A DNA stretch of 64,000 nucleotides, taken from the NCBI GenBank assembly GCA_963978895.1, contig OZ022241.1, positions 17,945,064 to 18,009,063 of the forward strand. Direction: 5' to 3'. The translations under genes were made by a program, and so were the position numbers. Below the pieces are notes generated by a model that was not told the origin of the DNA, did no database searches, and was given only the letters and a program-made list of their open reading frames with translations. Source of the DNA: Erpobdella octoculata. Its lineage: Eukaryota > Annelida > Clitellata > Hirudinida > Erpobdellidae. Position 1 is the stretch's first letter, and each line of letters opens with the position of its first letter. Positions 17,768-42,000 of the stretch are shown here, one piece after another.

Positions 17768-19715
17768 AGAGCCATTATCTTCGACAAAAACAATATCTTA
17801 CCATCAATGATAATTAAGTGTAACTTTTGTTTGTCTGATTGAGACGACCATATTATTTAACACTGCAGCCAAAAAATTATTTTCAGCTTTGATATGTCTG
17901 ATGACCTAACTTAGACAGGCGCATAAATTACAATGGAAAAGAAAAGTGTTTTGTGTTGTCATAGAGAGAAAATAACAGAGAAAGAAAAAGAGAAAAAATA
18001 AATAAAAAGTTTAAATTCAATTCTTTTTGTTTGGTTTTACTGAATAAAAGAAATTCAAGATACGTTATAAAAGGCTGCATAACTACATCAATAAAAAAAA
18101 AACTTCGGCTCTCCCTTACGAACTTCCTGGATCCACCGCTGGCTGTAATGAGACTGAATCAATTGTTCGCTGGAAATGCACCACAAAAAGTGACATTGAT
18201 GTAATTTTTGGTTCACGCCTAACAATCAACCAAAATTTTGGGAGCCAAAGGCTCCCGACACGCACCCTCCCTAATTCACATTCTTGGATCCACCAGTAGC
18301 CCGTGGAAATTTCTAATCTATAGTAGAACTAACAAGTAAATGCAGTTAAAATAAAATAATATTTTAGTTATATTTACAACGACTAGAACATTTCAGACAT
18401 TTTTCTTGATTTTCGCGCAGCAAAGATGCTGATGCCTAATTCACGGTGTTCATGATAGTAAGATTTAAAAGTCATTTCTGATTCACAGATATTTGTTAAA
18501 TGGTTTTAATAAATTTGAGTTTTAAGAGCACTCGCTTATATATAATAGCCAGATTTACAAGTCGAATCTGCTTCAAAGATATTAGTAGCCAGTTTTCAAC
18601 CAAACTGCTCTCTGCCTTAAAGGATTCACGCTTTGATGCGAGATAGTTCTACAAGCTGGCCAGTGACACCATAGGAGTACTTGAGTCAAGGTTTGCCCTG
18701 ATAATATGATTAAATAAATGAGTAGCTGACCTGAGTTATGGAATAACCAGAAAAAAATGATGGCAGATGTCACTATACCAAAGAAAATATAATTGACTTT
18801 TAGACAACTGAAGTACACACAGAAATAAATGTCAATGTTATGTTGAATTTGTATTATCTGCCATTAAAAAAGTGCTCCAATGTTAATCATTCAAATATAT
18901 GCAAAAACTCAAACAAATAAAACAGGCTGCCAAGTAACTATGAGTGGAACAATAAAAAAAAAGAGACTTTATAATAAAAACCTTCACTTTGTATCATACA
19001 ATTAAGCATCAAAATACTAAAATATTTTTGATGTTATTAAAGTAAGGCATTTTGTGGTTAAATTAATTTACTACCTTCAAACGATGCTGATAAGATGAAC
19101 AAATAAAAATTAACACAATAAAAATGGGTAACGTCGCAACCGTTAGGTGAAATAAATCAGACATTGCCACACAACTAACAATTAAATGTCAGAGCATTTT
19201 TGCCACTGTTTTTTCTACGTTCTGTTCAATTAATAATGACAATCACTTGAGCAATCTCTTATAGAATCATTATCTAATACAGTGATGCATGTAGGGATGG
19301 CATGATCAATTTATCAACATGTATGACCACAAAGATCATATAATGATTACAACACAATGGCTGATGACAGAAAACTGTTTATTAAAGAACAGAAAACAGC
19401 AGTTGTGATGAAAATCCTTCATGATTAACAATGTAACTGCAAGAAAATAAAAATCACGCATAAAATGTTTATGCCTGAGACAAATGTTGCAATTGCGAGT
19501 GCACTGATTCAATGCATAAATATAAAATGGCTGCCCCTTGTTCGATGGAAACCTTCTTTGCTTTCGAGGAGACTATTAAACATCACTGACATCGCAACCT
19601 CTACACAGCTGCGAAAACCGATGCTTGCCAACACCTCACTATGAGGACATCACAGAAAGATGATGTGAAAAAGCCTTATGATGAGTTTTGGAGGATTTCA
19701 ACGAGACATTAATTT
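17768..19715. other. Gene-free stretch downstream of SMG6
   Basis: I see no exon with family resemblance here. The block near 18095-18140 (GGATCCACCGCTGGCTG) partly resembles 18285-18300 (GGATCCACCAGTAGCC), which may be paired repeat relics. The SMG6 3' UTR must begin just left of 19716. Confidence 0.5.
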
Positions 19716-31126
<11,411 letters not shown>

Positions 31127-32087
31127 AGATATTAAGTAGTCTGTAAGTAAAAATATCAAAAAATCAAAAACCTGTACAGTGTGTGCAAACAATATAGTCT
31201 ACATACAAATTGCATGCACACAGGAGTTTATTAATAGAAAAAATTTATAATAGTAGCATATAGGACCATCTGTATAATACGTAATTATGACCAGCCCCCC
31301 ATCCACCTGTTACACCTCATAGATTTTTAAACACCCCTCCACATATGCCAGTATAAAAAAAGTCTAGAACAACCACAGCGTAAATCAGAAGCAAAAAGTT
31401 TTTTCTGGGGAAGTGTTGTCGTACCTAATTTTCGACTAAAGTTAGCCTACTTTTTCTATAAAAATTCCAGATAGTGAGGGATAGCTTTACTTAATTTTCA
31501 AAACAATTTCTAAAATGGGTAGTTGTAGAGATAATTTTTTGCCTGTGTTTTGTATACCTCATATAATAAGTTATAGGACAGAACAAACGTCGGTATTTGA
31601 TTTTGACTGCAATACTTTTTTTAGTTGAGTATTGATATTGGTATGGTCAATACTTTTTCAAGTGTTTAATGGAATTGGTATTGTCAATACAATTTCTGGA
31701 TATTGTTAACCACCCTGGTCCCGAGTGAGCGATATGCGCATGAAGAGGGAGGGGTGTTCCAACAAATGCATATGTGCATGAAAATTAAAATGATATATAT
31801 ATATATATATATATATATATCATTTCTAATAGTTCAGAATATGATGGAGTATACAGATAAATTTGTTGCATTCCTAACAGTCTTCAGATCAACAATTAGT
31901 GTTTGTTATCACATCACTGCTGACAATTATCACTATTATTATTTATCTATTCATTCATTTTTAATCATTTCAATTATATATTGTTCTGTAAGACACCCTT
32001 GTAGCATTTAGATTAACACTACTATATAAGTTTTCAAATAATGATAATGTAGTTTCATATTTAGTCTAATATATATAATAAAATAAC
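31127..32087. other. Upstream flank of SMG6 with one arm of an inverted pair
   Basis: No gene seen. A 68-bp stretch at 31531-31598 is the approximate reverse complement of 32702-32767, so the two arms embrace the region holding the 32088-32701 hAT element. A TA microsatellite lies at about 31793-31820. Confidence 0.55.
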
Positions 32088-32701
32088 CAGTGGCGTAGCT
32101 TGGATAAACCGAACCCCGAGCAAAACAATGTTTGGGCCCCCTATTTCTATACATCCTAACTTAAATAAAACAAGTTTAAATGATCAACTTTATAACAGAT
32201 TATTAAAACATAGATTTATGGATTTAACAAATAAAATGCTTTCTAGCTTTTTGTTCTGCAAAAAATGACAGGCTACTTCATTTTCTATTGAAAGAATGCC
32301 CAAACTGTTCAGTCTTTCTTGACTCATTCTACTGCGCAAATAAGTTTTTACTATTTTTAATTTAGCAAACGAACGTTCTGAGCTTGCAATTGTGACTGGA
32401 ATTGTGAGAAACAGCATAAATAAAGTACAAATGTCTGGAAAACTTGTAGATAGTGCAGAGTTCTTAATTAAAAGTTTGCAACATTTCTTATTGTTCCTTA
32501 ATTCTTAAACAGGATTGGAAAGCAATCATTTGATTGGGTAATTGGTCAGATAAATCACTGCTATACTTCTTTACTATTTTTTCACATTCTTTAAATAGTA
32601 TGTCATCAGAGAGTGTTACAAGTGTTTGAGGTTATAAAAATCCCACCCAGCTCCGGGCCCCCAGGCACTGCACAGGCGCACGGGTACTAGCTACGCCACT
32701 G
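32088..32701 (-). mobile_element. Internally deleted hAT element with near-perfect 8-bp duplication
   Basis: Left end CAGTGGCGTAGC at 32088 and right end GCTACGCCACTG ending 32701 are a perfect 12-bp inverted repeat. The flanks are AAAATAAC and AAAATACC (7 of 8 match). It carries a minus-strand transposase C-terminal fragment. Confidence 0.87.
32190..32417 (-). pseudogene. hAT transposase C-terminal fragment
   Basis: The reading TIASSERSFAKLKIVKTYL, then RSRMSQERLNSLGILSIENE, is the hAT dimerisation region of the ZMYM1-like type. It is close to, but distinct from, the copies at 15516 and 34140. Only about 60 codons remain. Confidence 0.85.
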
Positions 32702-32774
32702 AAAATACCAAAGTTTGTTCTGTCATAACTTCTTATATGAGGTAAACAAAACACAAACAAAATTATTTAAAAAA

Positions 32775-33010
32775 TTTTTTTTAAATCCCTTATAATAATT
32801 TCACCGCCGGTCTTGCTTGAATGTTTGCACACCTTGAAAGTGAAAATTTAACTAATTTCCCATTGTCCAACTGAGTTGAAATTTGAAATATAGACTCGCT
32901 CCTCATGACATTGTATTCTATTGAAGATTAATACAAATTTTAATTATAAACAATAATTATCTATATTTTAAAACAAATCAAATACAATTAAATAAATGTT
33001 TACATATATA
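32775..33010 (-). repeat. Interspersed repeat B, inverse copy
   Basis: The reverse complement of this stretch parallels 3700-3960, including the CACCGCCGGTCTTGCTTG and CACCTTGAAAGTGAAAATTT blocks. Confidence 0.65.
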
Positions 33011-33139
33011 AATTCCAAAAACTGCCATTTTAAAGGAAATTATTTGCAATAAATGAAAAGCGAAGGGATTTGTGAAAAAAACCTGGGTTTTATGGCTTAC
33101 ATGTTCAAGTAGTTAACTGTTAGCACAAGAAATAATCTA

Positions 33140-33309
33140 CAGTGGTACTCTCCTTTTACGACCTTAAAAATGGCCTAAAAATCCGGTCATAAAAAGGAGG
33201 GTCTTAAATGGGGAGACCTTAGTCGAGCTTGAAAGCCAATCCGTGAGCGAAAAAATGGTCAGAAATGAGGAGTTATAAATGGGGTGGTTGTTCAATGTGT
33301 GTACCATTG
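33140..33309. mobile_element. 170-bp pogo/Tigger-like MITE
   Basis: The ends CAGTGGTAC and GTACCATTG are inverted repeats with one mismatch, and a TA dinucleotide flanks each side. TA duplication and a CAGTGG start are usual for pogo/Tigger-type elements. No coding capacity. Confidence 0.55.
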
Positions 33310-33609
33310 TATATAAATTTAAAAATATCTAATTGCCCAAAAGTAAAACACAAATAAATCTAAATGTTTTACATCATTCGCAAAGTGACATGTTTCTTCC
33401 CCTGCAAAGTGGGGAAAAGCCTTCAGGAAATTGCTCCCACTCTCTGTAGCTGTAAAACATATTTTTCATTGAACTCTTGATAAATTGCTTCCAGTTTCTT
33501 GGCAAGAACTTCTTAATGCTAAACAACAAACTTTACGTTCACATTTGGCAGAGTCTACCCAATGGACAGTAATCCCAAAAAGCTTTTGTGTTCAACAGTC
33601 AGCTGTACT

Positions 33610-35669
33610 CAGTGGCGTAGTGAGGGGGGGCAGGGGGGACAGTTGTCCCCGGGCGCAGGGCTGGGTGGGGCGCAATATCAGTGACCAAATTTTTTTTATT
33701 ATTATTTTGCTTTACCTAGCAATTTTTATGACTCTCCTTTAGAACAGTGCAGGTCAGGTTTGTATAGATTATTCTCTATATAGTATATCCGTGGTATAGC
33801 TACATTGGGTTAGTCAGTGTAGCCGCCTACACATAACTGCTATTACTAAGTTTAGTTTCGTTTTTGTCTCACGGGACCAACGGGCTGCTGGAGAAATGGA
33901 TGATAATGTAGATAATCTTCCTTAGTATGACACATGGACATTGGACTCGGGACTTAATAATAGCACTAATATACTGAGTCTATGTATTACAATTATGAAT
34001 ATAAACTAGTAAAATCTGTTTTGACAAATATGTAGCATTGAGTGCACAGTAATAACTTTGTTATGTGCCTGCAGTAGTGGAATGAAATTTTACTGATACA
34101 AACAAATTTACACAATACACATTGAACTGGCTGGGAGGATGCGACAGCATCGGTATGCAATTGATCAATTCTTTTCAAGATCAACCCGTCGATGGGAAAA
34201 ACTTAAAGAAGCAGTGACCATCACAGTCAAGCGTGAATCAGAAACACGATAGAGTACTAGAGCAGAATGTGTTAAAGCAATCCATGATGGACTTGATAAT
34301 ATAGTTTGTCTACTGGAAAAAATGTCTGAAGATACAACTGAAACACAAGAAACTAGAGGCGATGCTGTAATTTTGCTACAAAGTATGTATTCTTAGTTTC
34401 AACTTCTTAGTTTTCCTTCCTTTCTGGCATGACATACTCAAGAAAATCGACCGTGTTCAGAAAAGACTTCAAGATCCAACAATGAATTTTCACGAAGCGT
34501 CTTTGGATATTGAATTTCTGCACACGGATATTACAAGAATCCATGAAGACATATGCCATGATTCAGTGCTAAAAGCAAAGGAAAGATGTGAGCTAAGGGG
34601 TGTTGCTGTAGAAAGTAGAATCAGGCGCCGGAGAAGGATGCCTGGAGAACTTGCCCGAGATGCAGGACTTTCGGCAGAAGAAGAAATTGTTCGGATCATG
34701 AAGAGTATTTTAGATCGACTTCAACAGGAGATGACAACAAGATTTACTCGTCTCAAAGATCTGAACTTCAAATTCGGATTCTAACTTGATGTAGACAAAC
34801 TTTTGAATGACAAAGATCTTGACAGTCTCCGTCATCATTGTATTGAATTTAGAAATTTTTATGACTCGGATGTTGAAGGAATTGAGTTATTAAATGAAAT
34901 ATGTGACTGCAGAATGCTCCTTGAGACCCGCCAGGATACTGCACCAAAGACTCCTACAGAACTCTTGTTGTTCATTGTTAGTTACGGAGATGTTTTTCCA
35001 AATTTGCGTGTTGCTCTACAAATCCTTCTTACCATAGCTGTCTCGATTGCTGTGAGCGATCCTTCAGTAAATTAAAAATAATTCTTTCCTACCTTCGAGC
35101 ATCCCTGGGACAAGATAGACTTAGTGATCTGGCCCTAATGAGTGTGGAGAGGGAAGTTCTTGAACAGATTGATTTTGATGATATAATTAACAAGTTTGCT
35201 GCAGTAAAAGCAAGAAAAATAAATTTTGTTTAAAACTCAGCTCATTTTTAACCACAATTTTAGACAAAACCTATCTGTTGTTTTGTTTTTAAATTTTATA
35301 ATTTTTCTTTCGCACTTCTGACTCAGCGGACAAGAAAAATACAGAATTATAAAAACTACTGGAAAGATAAATTGAAAGAATCTAATTATATACGTAATCA
35401 TATTCATTAATATTTTGTAATTGTAAGAAAAACAGTATAATAGTAAAAACTAAGAAAGAATAATACAATTATGATGTAAGGTGCAATATGCATACCTATA
35501 GAAATTTAAATACACTGAAATGCATGTATATAGGTGCCAGAGACTGTAGCCTACATGCAAATACTGAGTACGACAGTTATTATATTTTATGTAGTTCGAC
35601 AGATTTTATGTAGGGGGCGCAGATTTTGTGTTTTGTACCCGGGCGCAGAAGACCCTAGCTACGCCACTG
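33610..35669 (+). mobile_element. hAT element with perfect 8-bp duplication GCTGTACT
   Basis: The ends CAGTGGCGTAG and CTACGCCACTG form an inverted repeat, flanked by identical GCTGTACT at 33602-33609 and 35670-35677. C/G-rich stretches follow each end. A plus-strand transposase relic occupies 34140-35233. The ends are the same type as in the 32088 copy. Confidence 0.92.
34140..35233 (+). pseudogene. hAT transposase (ZMYM1-like/DUF4371), multiply broken
   Basis: The readable order is RRWEKLKEAVTITVKRESET (stop where Trp is expected), WHDILKKIDRVQKRLQDPTM, NFHEASLDI, LLNEICDCRMLL, VFPNLRVALQILLTIAVSIA. After a frame shift near 35055 it continues CERSFSKLKIILSYLRASLG and ends about 35233. Breaks include a stop near 34784. 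It belongs to the surrounding hAT element. Confidence 0.85.
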
Positions 35670-35997
35670 GCTGTACTGCATACAGTCTCTGAAGTTGTTA
35701 ACTTATTTTGTAGTTTAAGCTTTTGCCGAACCAACTGTTACCCTCTCTCAGCATATTTGGCATGACTTGTTGTGACACAAAATAGGTTTCTTCAACTTAA
35801 CCAGGGGGACAAATCGAGTAGTGATAAAGAGAATTTTTAGCTTTATCAACAAAACAGATATACAAGAAAGTTTTTCAAAGATTCTAACCTATCACTAAGA
35901 GTCGCTTACAGAGACATTATAATGCTACAAAAGAAACTTATAAAGAGCACACCAACCAAACAAGGAAAAAAATATTGGTATTGGGTACTGGCTTATT

Positions 35998-36347
35998 ACC
36001 AATCCTTTTATTAACTCGTCGTCTCTGTTTCTCTGTCTGTCTGTTTGTTTCTCTGTCTGTTTCAAATCTTGCAATCAATTTTTGAGTCACTTCCTGATGA
36101 TAGATTTTTTTCAAATTTTGCATACATGCTCAAAATAGAAGACAATGCAATATTCAATTATTAGTTTTACAATAAGTCAATTAATTTAGTTAATTTTAAT
36201 TAATTTCGATATTTCGATATAATTAAGATATTTCGACTTTAACATAAAATAAAAGAGTAATATAAGAAAAAATTGATTGCAAAATTTGTGTTTTAATTAC
36301 ATATAAGAGCATTGGTTTTAAAAATTCGTTTTTAATTTACTTGTTTT
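35998..36347 (+). repeat. Interspersed repeat A, second full copy
   Basis: Nearly identical over about 345 bp to 3301-3630; differences are mainly in the number of CTGT/TTTCTCTG units. See the entry at 3301 for end structure. Confidence 0.85.
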
Positions 36348-38009
36348 TGATTTAAATGGATTAACAATACCGAGTCAATACTTCTCAGTAAATGTAATGA
36401 CAATACAAATATTGCCAATAGTATATTCAAGTATATTGTTATTTGGCAAATAACAATCTTAACAATATCTCTGCTCAAGAGTCTCAAGACACAACCCCTC
36501 CTCCTCGGTGGAAACGTATTATATCAATGGCCCCAATAATCAAGTTCAAATTTAACTTAAATTAGTTAAATGTACGTAGTAGTAGTATACTTAAACTATA
36601 CTTGTGTGTATACTGTGTACTAATGTGTACTATAGTACTATACTAATAACTAAAATTAGGAAAAAAAGTAAAAAAGTGGGCACTGAACTAGAAACTAGAG
36701 TGGACGATGTCTTCAGTCTTTACCTTGAAAAATTAAAATATTCTTTTTTAAATCAATGCTTAAATTCAGTAGATCATCGTATGTTAGACGAAGAACAAAC
36801 TTTCTTGGTCGGCAATCTTGGGACATTCCGGCTACGTTCAACAACGATTACAAAACATAGATTCATAAACAAGAAAACAAACTAAATGTTAATTGAAGTG
36901 ACAAAAAATAAAGTCGATACAAATCATTTAAGTCTAAATTCGGATCACGAATGTTGTAAAGCATATGTCCTATTATTAAACTCTTTATTATATTAACTTA
37001 ACCGTGCTGCTTGTTGGATTGAATGAATGCGAAATGAGAGACGTGTTTGTCCAATAGCTTTGATACCGACATGGATATCCGGCCCAGACTAATCCGGAAT
37101 TACCGGGTTCGGTTCCATATTCGGACACGTAGCACTCTTGAGTAAGAAACTAACTTACAGGTACTCCCAGGGTTCGGCCGTAGAACGAGGGCGTCATTTG
37201 CGGGAGACAGAAAACAATTTCCCCCGTGGACAGGAACGGAAATTCAGAATTTTCCAGGGGAGGCAACATTTTCCCACCATTATATAGGTTACTGGCAGGG
37301 TAACCCTGAGTTTTCCGGAATTTCCGAGCTTGTTTTGCTTAGTTTTTTCTCTTTTTTTCCAAATCAAACGTAAAATAATTAACATATTTTCTTCAATTTC
37401 CCAAAATTTTTCCATCAACGAGGGCTATCTCCGTGCTAAATATTTCTTATATTAAACTGCGGTTTGGATGTCATAAGTACTCATAAGCGATTACCCACAC
37501 ATACACACATCATCTTCCAAATCTATGCTAGAATTTGCTCGGCAGTAAGCAGGGACCATTGATATATAGCAATGGCAGGAGCGGATTTAAGCATTGGCTG
37601 CAGCCTATGGGCGCCACACAAAAAAAACGAAAGAAAAATAAGAAAATTAAAAAAAGAAAGAACAAGTAAAGGAAAAAACGAGTTTTTCAACACAAACTTT
37701 TATTTGAAATGCACTCGATTTAGAAATACGTAAGATATTCAAATTAAGTTTTTTGATTTTGTAATTAAATATAAAGCTATGCTGAAAGTTGTAAGATTTG
37801 TGTACAGAGAAAAACACTCACAAACAGAGATTGCAAGTTGAATAAAAGTTTGTAATAAAAAAGTAAAGTCATCTAAAGCTTTAGTTTTTTATGACTATTT
37901 TTTTCTTATGGCACCAATCAATCAATCGATCGATCGACCGACCGACCAACCAACCAAAAAGTAAAGTTATCTAAAGCTTTAGTTTTTATGCCAATTTTTT
38001 TTCTTATTT
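36348..38009. other. Gene-free stretch
   Basis: I recognise no gene. About 37573 has a CAGGAGCGGATTTAAG stretch resembling a hAT end, without partner. 37860-38000 contains a duplicated GTAAAGTCATCTAAAGCTTT block separated by an (ATCA/ATCG/ACCG/CCAA)n mutated tetranucleotide run. Confidence 0.45.
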
Positions 38010-38125
38010 CTTTCCCGGGAAAGCGACCGGGAGCAGAAGACCAAGCGGGGAATGAAACGGGAGCGAGAAAGAAAAACAATAGAAAAACCTCTAAAAACCC
38101 CGGACAACGCCGGGTACCCCGCTAG
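38010..38125 (+). mobile_element. Helitron-like 3' terminus with intact hairpin
   Basis: A purine-rich tail shared with 13436-13571 ends in CCCGG-ACAACG-CCGGG, a 5-bp stem hairpin, then TACCCCGCTAG before T. This is the typical Helitron end. The 5' end was not found. Confidence 0.72.
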
Positions 38126-38524
38126 TCCTATTATAAAACGCTAACGGATTGGCATCCAATGTTTTAGTGGCAAGGCTGCAGCAGTGATTGTTTTGTGGGC
38201 CCGGCTTGATGGCCCGTTTGATAAGCACAAAACTAGTGCCACTGCCCGTTTTGGACATCTTTTGGCTTGGCACAATAACCCAGGCCTGGCCCAACAACCA
38301 TGAAATTAAGTCCTGGCCCGTGCAGGACTGTAATTGTAATCCTTCAGGAGATTATAAATACTACTCAGAGGCTCAACGGACCACGTCACTATAGTAGAAT
38401 AGGTGCGGTTGATATCCTTTTCACTCGCGCTACCAGATTTCAGGATATCTATTTGGAGAAAGTGCGGAGAGTTGTGTAGCACAAATGATCCCGTACAAAG
38501 CTTATTTTGTCAACGCTTAAACCA

Positions 38525-38531
<7 letters not shown>

Positions 38532-38558
<27 letters not shown>
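38532..38558 (+). repeat. poly(T) tract
   Basis: About 27 consecutive T; may mark the poly(A) tail of a minus-strand retroposed sequence, but no target duplication was found. Confidence 0.8.
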
Positions 38559-39049
38559 ATGATAGTTTATAGTCCTTTACACCAAGTGTTTTAAGACTGA
38601 ATTGGCTGTATATAGGAAGCACATAAGTACTTCCTGTCGTGGATCAAAGTTTGATCCTTTTAACTGTCCCTCCTCCTTTATCCAGGCTTGGGACTGGCTC
38701 GCAATTGGCGAGGCGGAGTTTTTGAAAAGATTCCACAATTTACCTTTTTATACAAACATGTCGCTTTGACGGCTGGTGTCGAATACATGTTTTAGCCTCT
38801 CTTCTTTCTCAACTTTGCAATGAAGTCACACTTGTGCAATTATCATGCTAAAGCCTTGGTTATTTGCACCCGATTGCCTCAGTTGATCTTCATATCCACC
38901 AAAACGCAACAGCACTAGTAATATTAAATGTCAAGTCATAACCACCACTCTCAGGAAATCGCCTCCACTGACATATAAAGGGAACAGATATCGGTCCGCT
39001 GGAACCACCCGACGCGGGAGATTTTTGAGCCAGTCGGAAAATAGCAGAC

Positions 39050-42000
39050 ACGAAAATGGAAACGCTTTCTCCATCGATACTGTTTCAGGAGAAAGCAAAA
39101 AGTGTTAAAGCGTCATTCTCTTTCTGTCAATGTCACCGTCGAATCACCGGGTCTCAAAGCTATCTCTCCATCTACCTCATCCCTCCACTCTCTTCCCAAC
39201 TGTCGTGTAGGCAGCTGGAATGCTCGTTCTCTCGGAAACAAATCAGCATACCTATACAATCTATTGAACAGTGGGCTCATCGATATCATGTGCGTCGTAG
39301 AAATGCATCACGAATCCGCCACCTCACCCTCTATCATTGCATCCACTCCTGAATCTTTCGGAGTTCTCGACCGCCATTGTCCGTTTCCACCAGATGTCGG
39401 GACGTCAGGTTCCACCATGCATCTGGGTGGTGGAATTTGGATCTTCTTCAAAAATACCTTAAAATGCACCTACAAAGATTTGGGAATTTTTCGGACGTTT
39501 GAAGTACTAGCCGCTTTTATCACTTTTAAAAGAACTCATCTGTTGATCGTAACTATCTATAGACCTGGATCTCAGCTCTTATCAAGTGCTTTTTTCTCGG
39601 AATTTGAGGACCTCCTAACGGCCACTGCCACCTACTCATGCGACCTGCTCGTTTTAGGTGACCTAAATATTCAACTCGACCGTGACATCACCGGATCTCG
39701 AAATCTTCGCCAATTAATGAACCCACGTTATCTCGTTCAGCACATCTCTGAACCCACTCATCTACTGGGACATACTCTGGACGTCGTCATTACTCGATCC
39801 TCGACGCAAATTACGAATTTGAGAATAGAACCCCCATCATTTTCTGATCACTCGTTCATTACCTTCTCGATCCCACATCGACTGCCCACCAATATTGCAG
39901 GAAAAATATCTTGCAGATCCTTTAAAAACTTCGACTTATCGGCCTTTGAGGCTGACTTGAGGGCCTCTGATCTGACAGCTGCTCCGCTGTCGCACCCTGT
40001 ATTGACGGTCGACCAGCTAAGAGATCTATACCAATCTACACTCTCTCATCTTCTCGATTTACACGCTCCTCTAAAGCTGATCTCTCTACGGAGATTTTAT
40101 GTCTGTCGCTGGTACGATGCTAACCGCGTCGAATCAAAAAGAATCACTCGTCGCCTTGAGCGCCGCTGCAGGCGATCGGGACTCAACTCTCACAAAATTG
40201 CGTGGCGTAACCAATGTCGCTCTCATCGTCGCCTACTCTAAAAAAACGAGCCAGTTTCTTCCGCGGCAATATTCGCGCCATGAGGGCCGTGCGACATGGC
40301 GCCTTCTAAATAGACTTCTCACTCCTACATCACTACTCTCAGACCCGACTCCGTCTTCAAACATCCTACAGGATTATTTCACTACAAAAATTGAGAATAT
40401 TCGACGTGCAACATCCGGTGCTCCTCCTCCAAATTTTCGGCAACCACCGGTGCCTGTTAAAGCATTGGAGGGTTTTACACTGGTGACCCCCGAGGCAATC
40501 GAAATCCTTCTTGGTCAAATGTCTTCCAGTAGCTGTGCGCTGGACCCCATACCTACTTGGATCATTAAGAGGATCCCGAGTGCTTTTTCAACTATTCTGG
40601 CTCGTCTTGTCAACGCGTCCATCTCCTCATCACAACTTCCTACATCTCAAAAAAGGCAATAATTTTTCCAAAACTTAAGAAGACGACACTTGATACTGAC
40701 GATCCAAAAAATTATCGTCCAATCTCTAATCTCTCATTTGTTTCAAAACTTATTAAACGAGTCATATATGTTCAACTCCTTACACACATTGAAGTAAATG
40801 GGTTACTTCCCCCAATTCAATCTGGCTTTCGCCGCTTTCACTCAACAGAATCAGCGATCCTGAAAATCTATAACGATGCCCTCCATGCACTCGACCAAGA
40901 CCAAGTGACCGCACTGCTTCTCCTCGATTCCAGTGCCGCCTTCGACTGTGTTGATCACGGGCTCTTACTCCAGCTACTGCGCATCACCTGCTCAATTTCA
41001 TCTAATGCTCTCCTATGAATTGCACCCTTCCTCTCCGACAGAAACCAGGTCGTCCGAATGGGGGATGATGAGTCGATGATCTCCAGAGTTCTTTCTGGCG
41101 TTCCGCAGGGTTCCATTCTCGGACCCCTACTCTTTGTTTTATATACTACTGAGATCTACCACATAGCAGTCTCCCATGGCATCTCACTCCAACTCTACGC
41201 CGACGACGCACAACTCTACACTCACTCTATTGTTCATGATGTCCCCACTGCCTGTAATAGACTTGCCGCATGCGTTGTTGAAATTGGATCATGGAGCGCA
41301 TCCATGCGTCTTTCTTTGAATCCTTCTAAGACGGAACTTATCTGGCTTCATCGGAAAAGATCCTCCGCCTGTTTCCTTGAAAACCGTTCCCTAACCCTGG
41401 ATGCAAACACAACGATTTCTCCTGTATCGATGGTCCGCAGTCTTGGAGTTCTATTTGACAGCTTCTTATGCTTGTCCCCCTATGTCTCATTAGTTGCTCG
41501 AGCTTGTTTCTTTCATCTTCGTCGTATTCATCAAATTAGACCGTCTCTCGACCACTACCCTCTTAAAACTATCGTCCAAGCACTTGTTGTCTCAAGACTG
41601 GACTACTGTAATTCTGTCCTCGCACGACTTCCAGTTACGACTCTTCGCCCCTACACCTCTGTTCTTCATTCAGCCGCTCGTCTGGTGGCTCTTGCTTCTC
41701 GCCGGGATCATATCTCGCCAATCTTACGCCAACTATGTTGGCTTCCTATTTCCTCCAGGATCATCTTCAAGCTCTGTCTTCTAATCTATAAAATCTTCAA
41801 TAATCGCTCTCCAATATATCTACTAGAGTCCCTCATTCTATGCTCTGATTGCCCCGGCAGACAGAGACTTCGCTCCTCCTCCCGACGGGATCTTACTGTC
41901 CCTCGGACTCATCGCGCCTTCTCAGACAGAGCATTCTCCGTTGCTGGACCGAAAGCCTGGAACGCAATACCCACATCTATTAGAGAATCCACAACTCTTC

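Noticed and set aside
14687..18310. hAT element running from the CAGAGGCGTAGC end at 14687 to about 18304
   Set aside because: The flanks GTGGAATC and GTGGAAAT agree only partly, and no inverted right end stands there.
36604..36885. 93-aa plus-strand open frame
   Set aside because: No domain, no splice context, no start signal; looks like chance.
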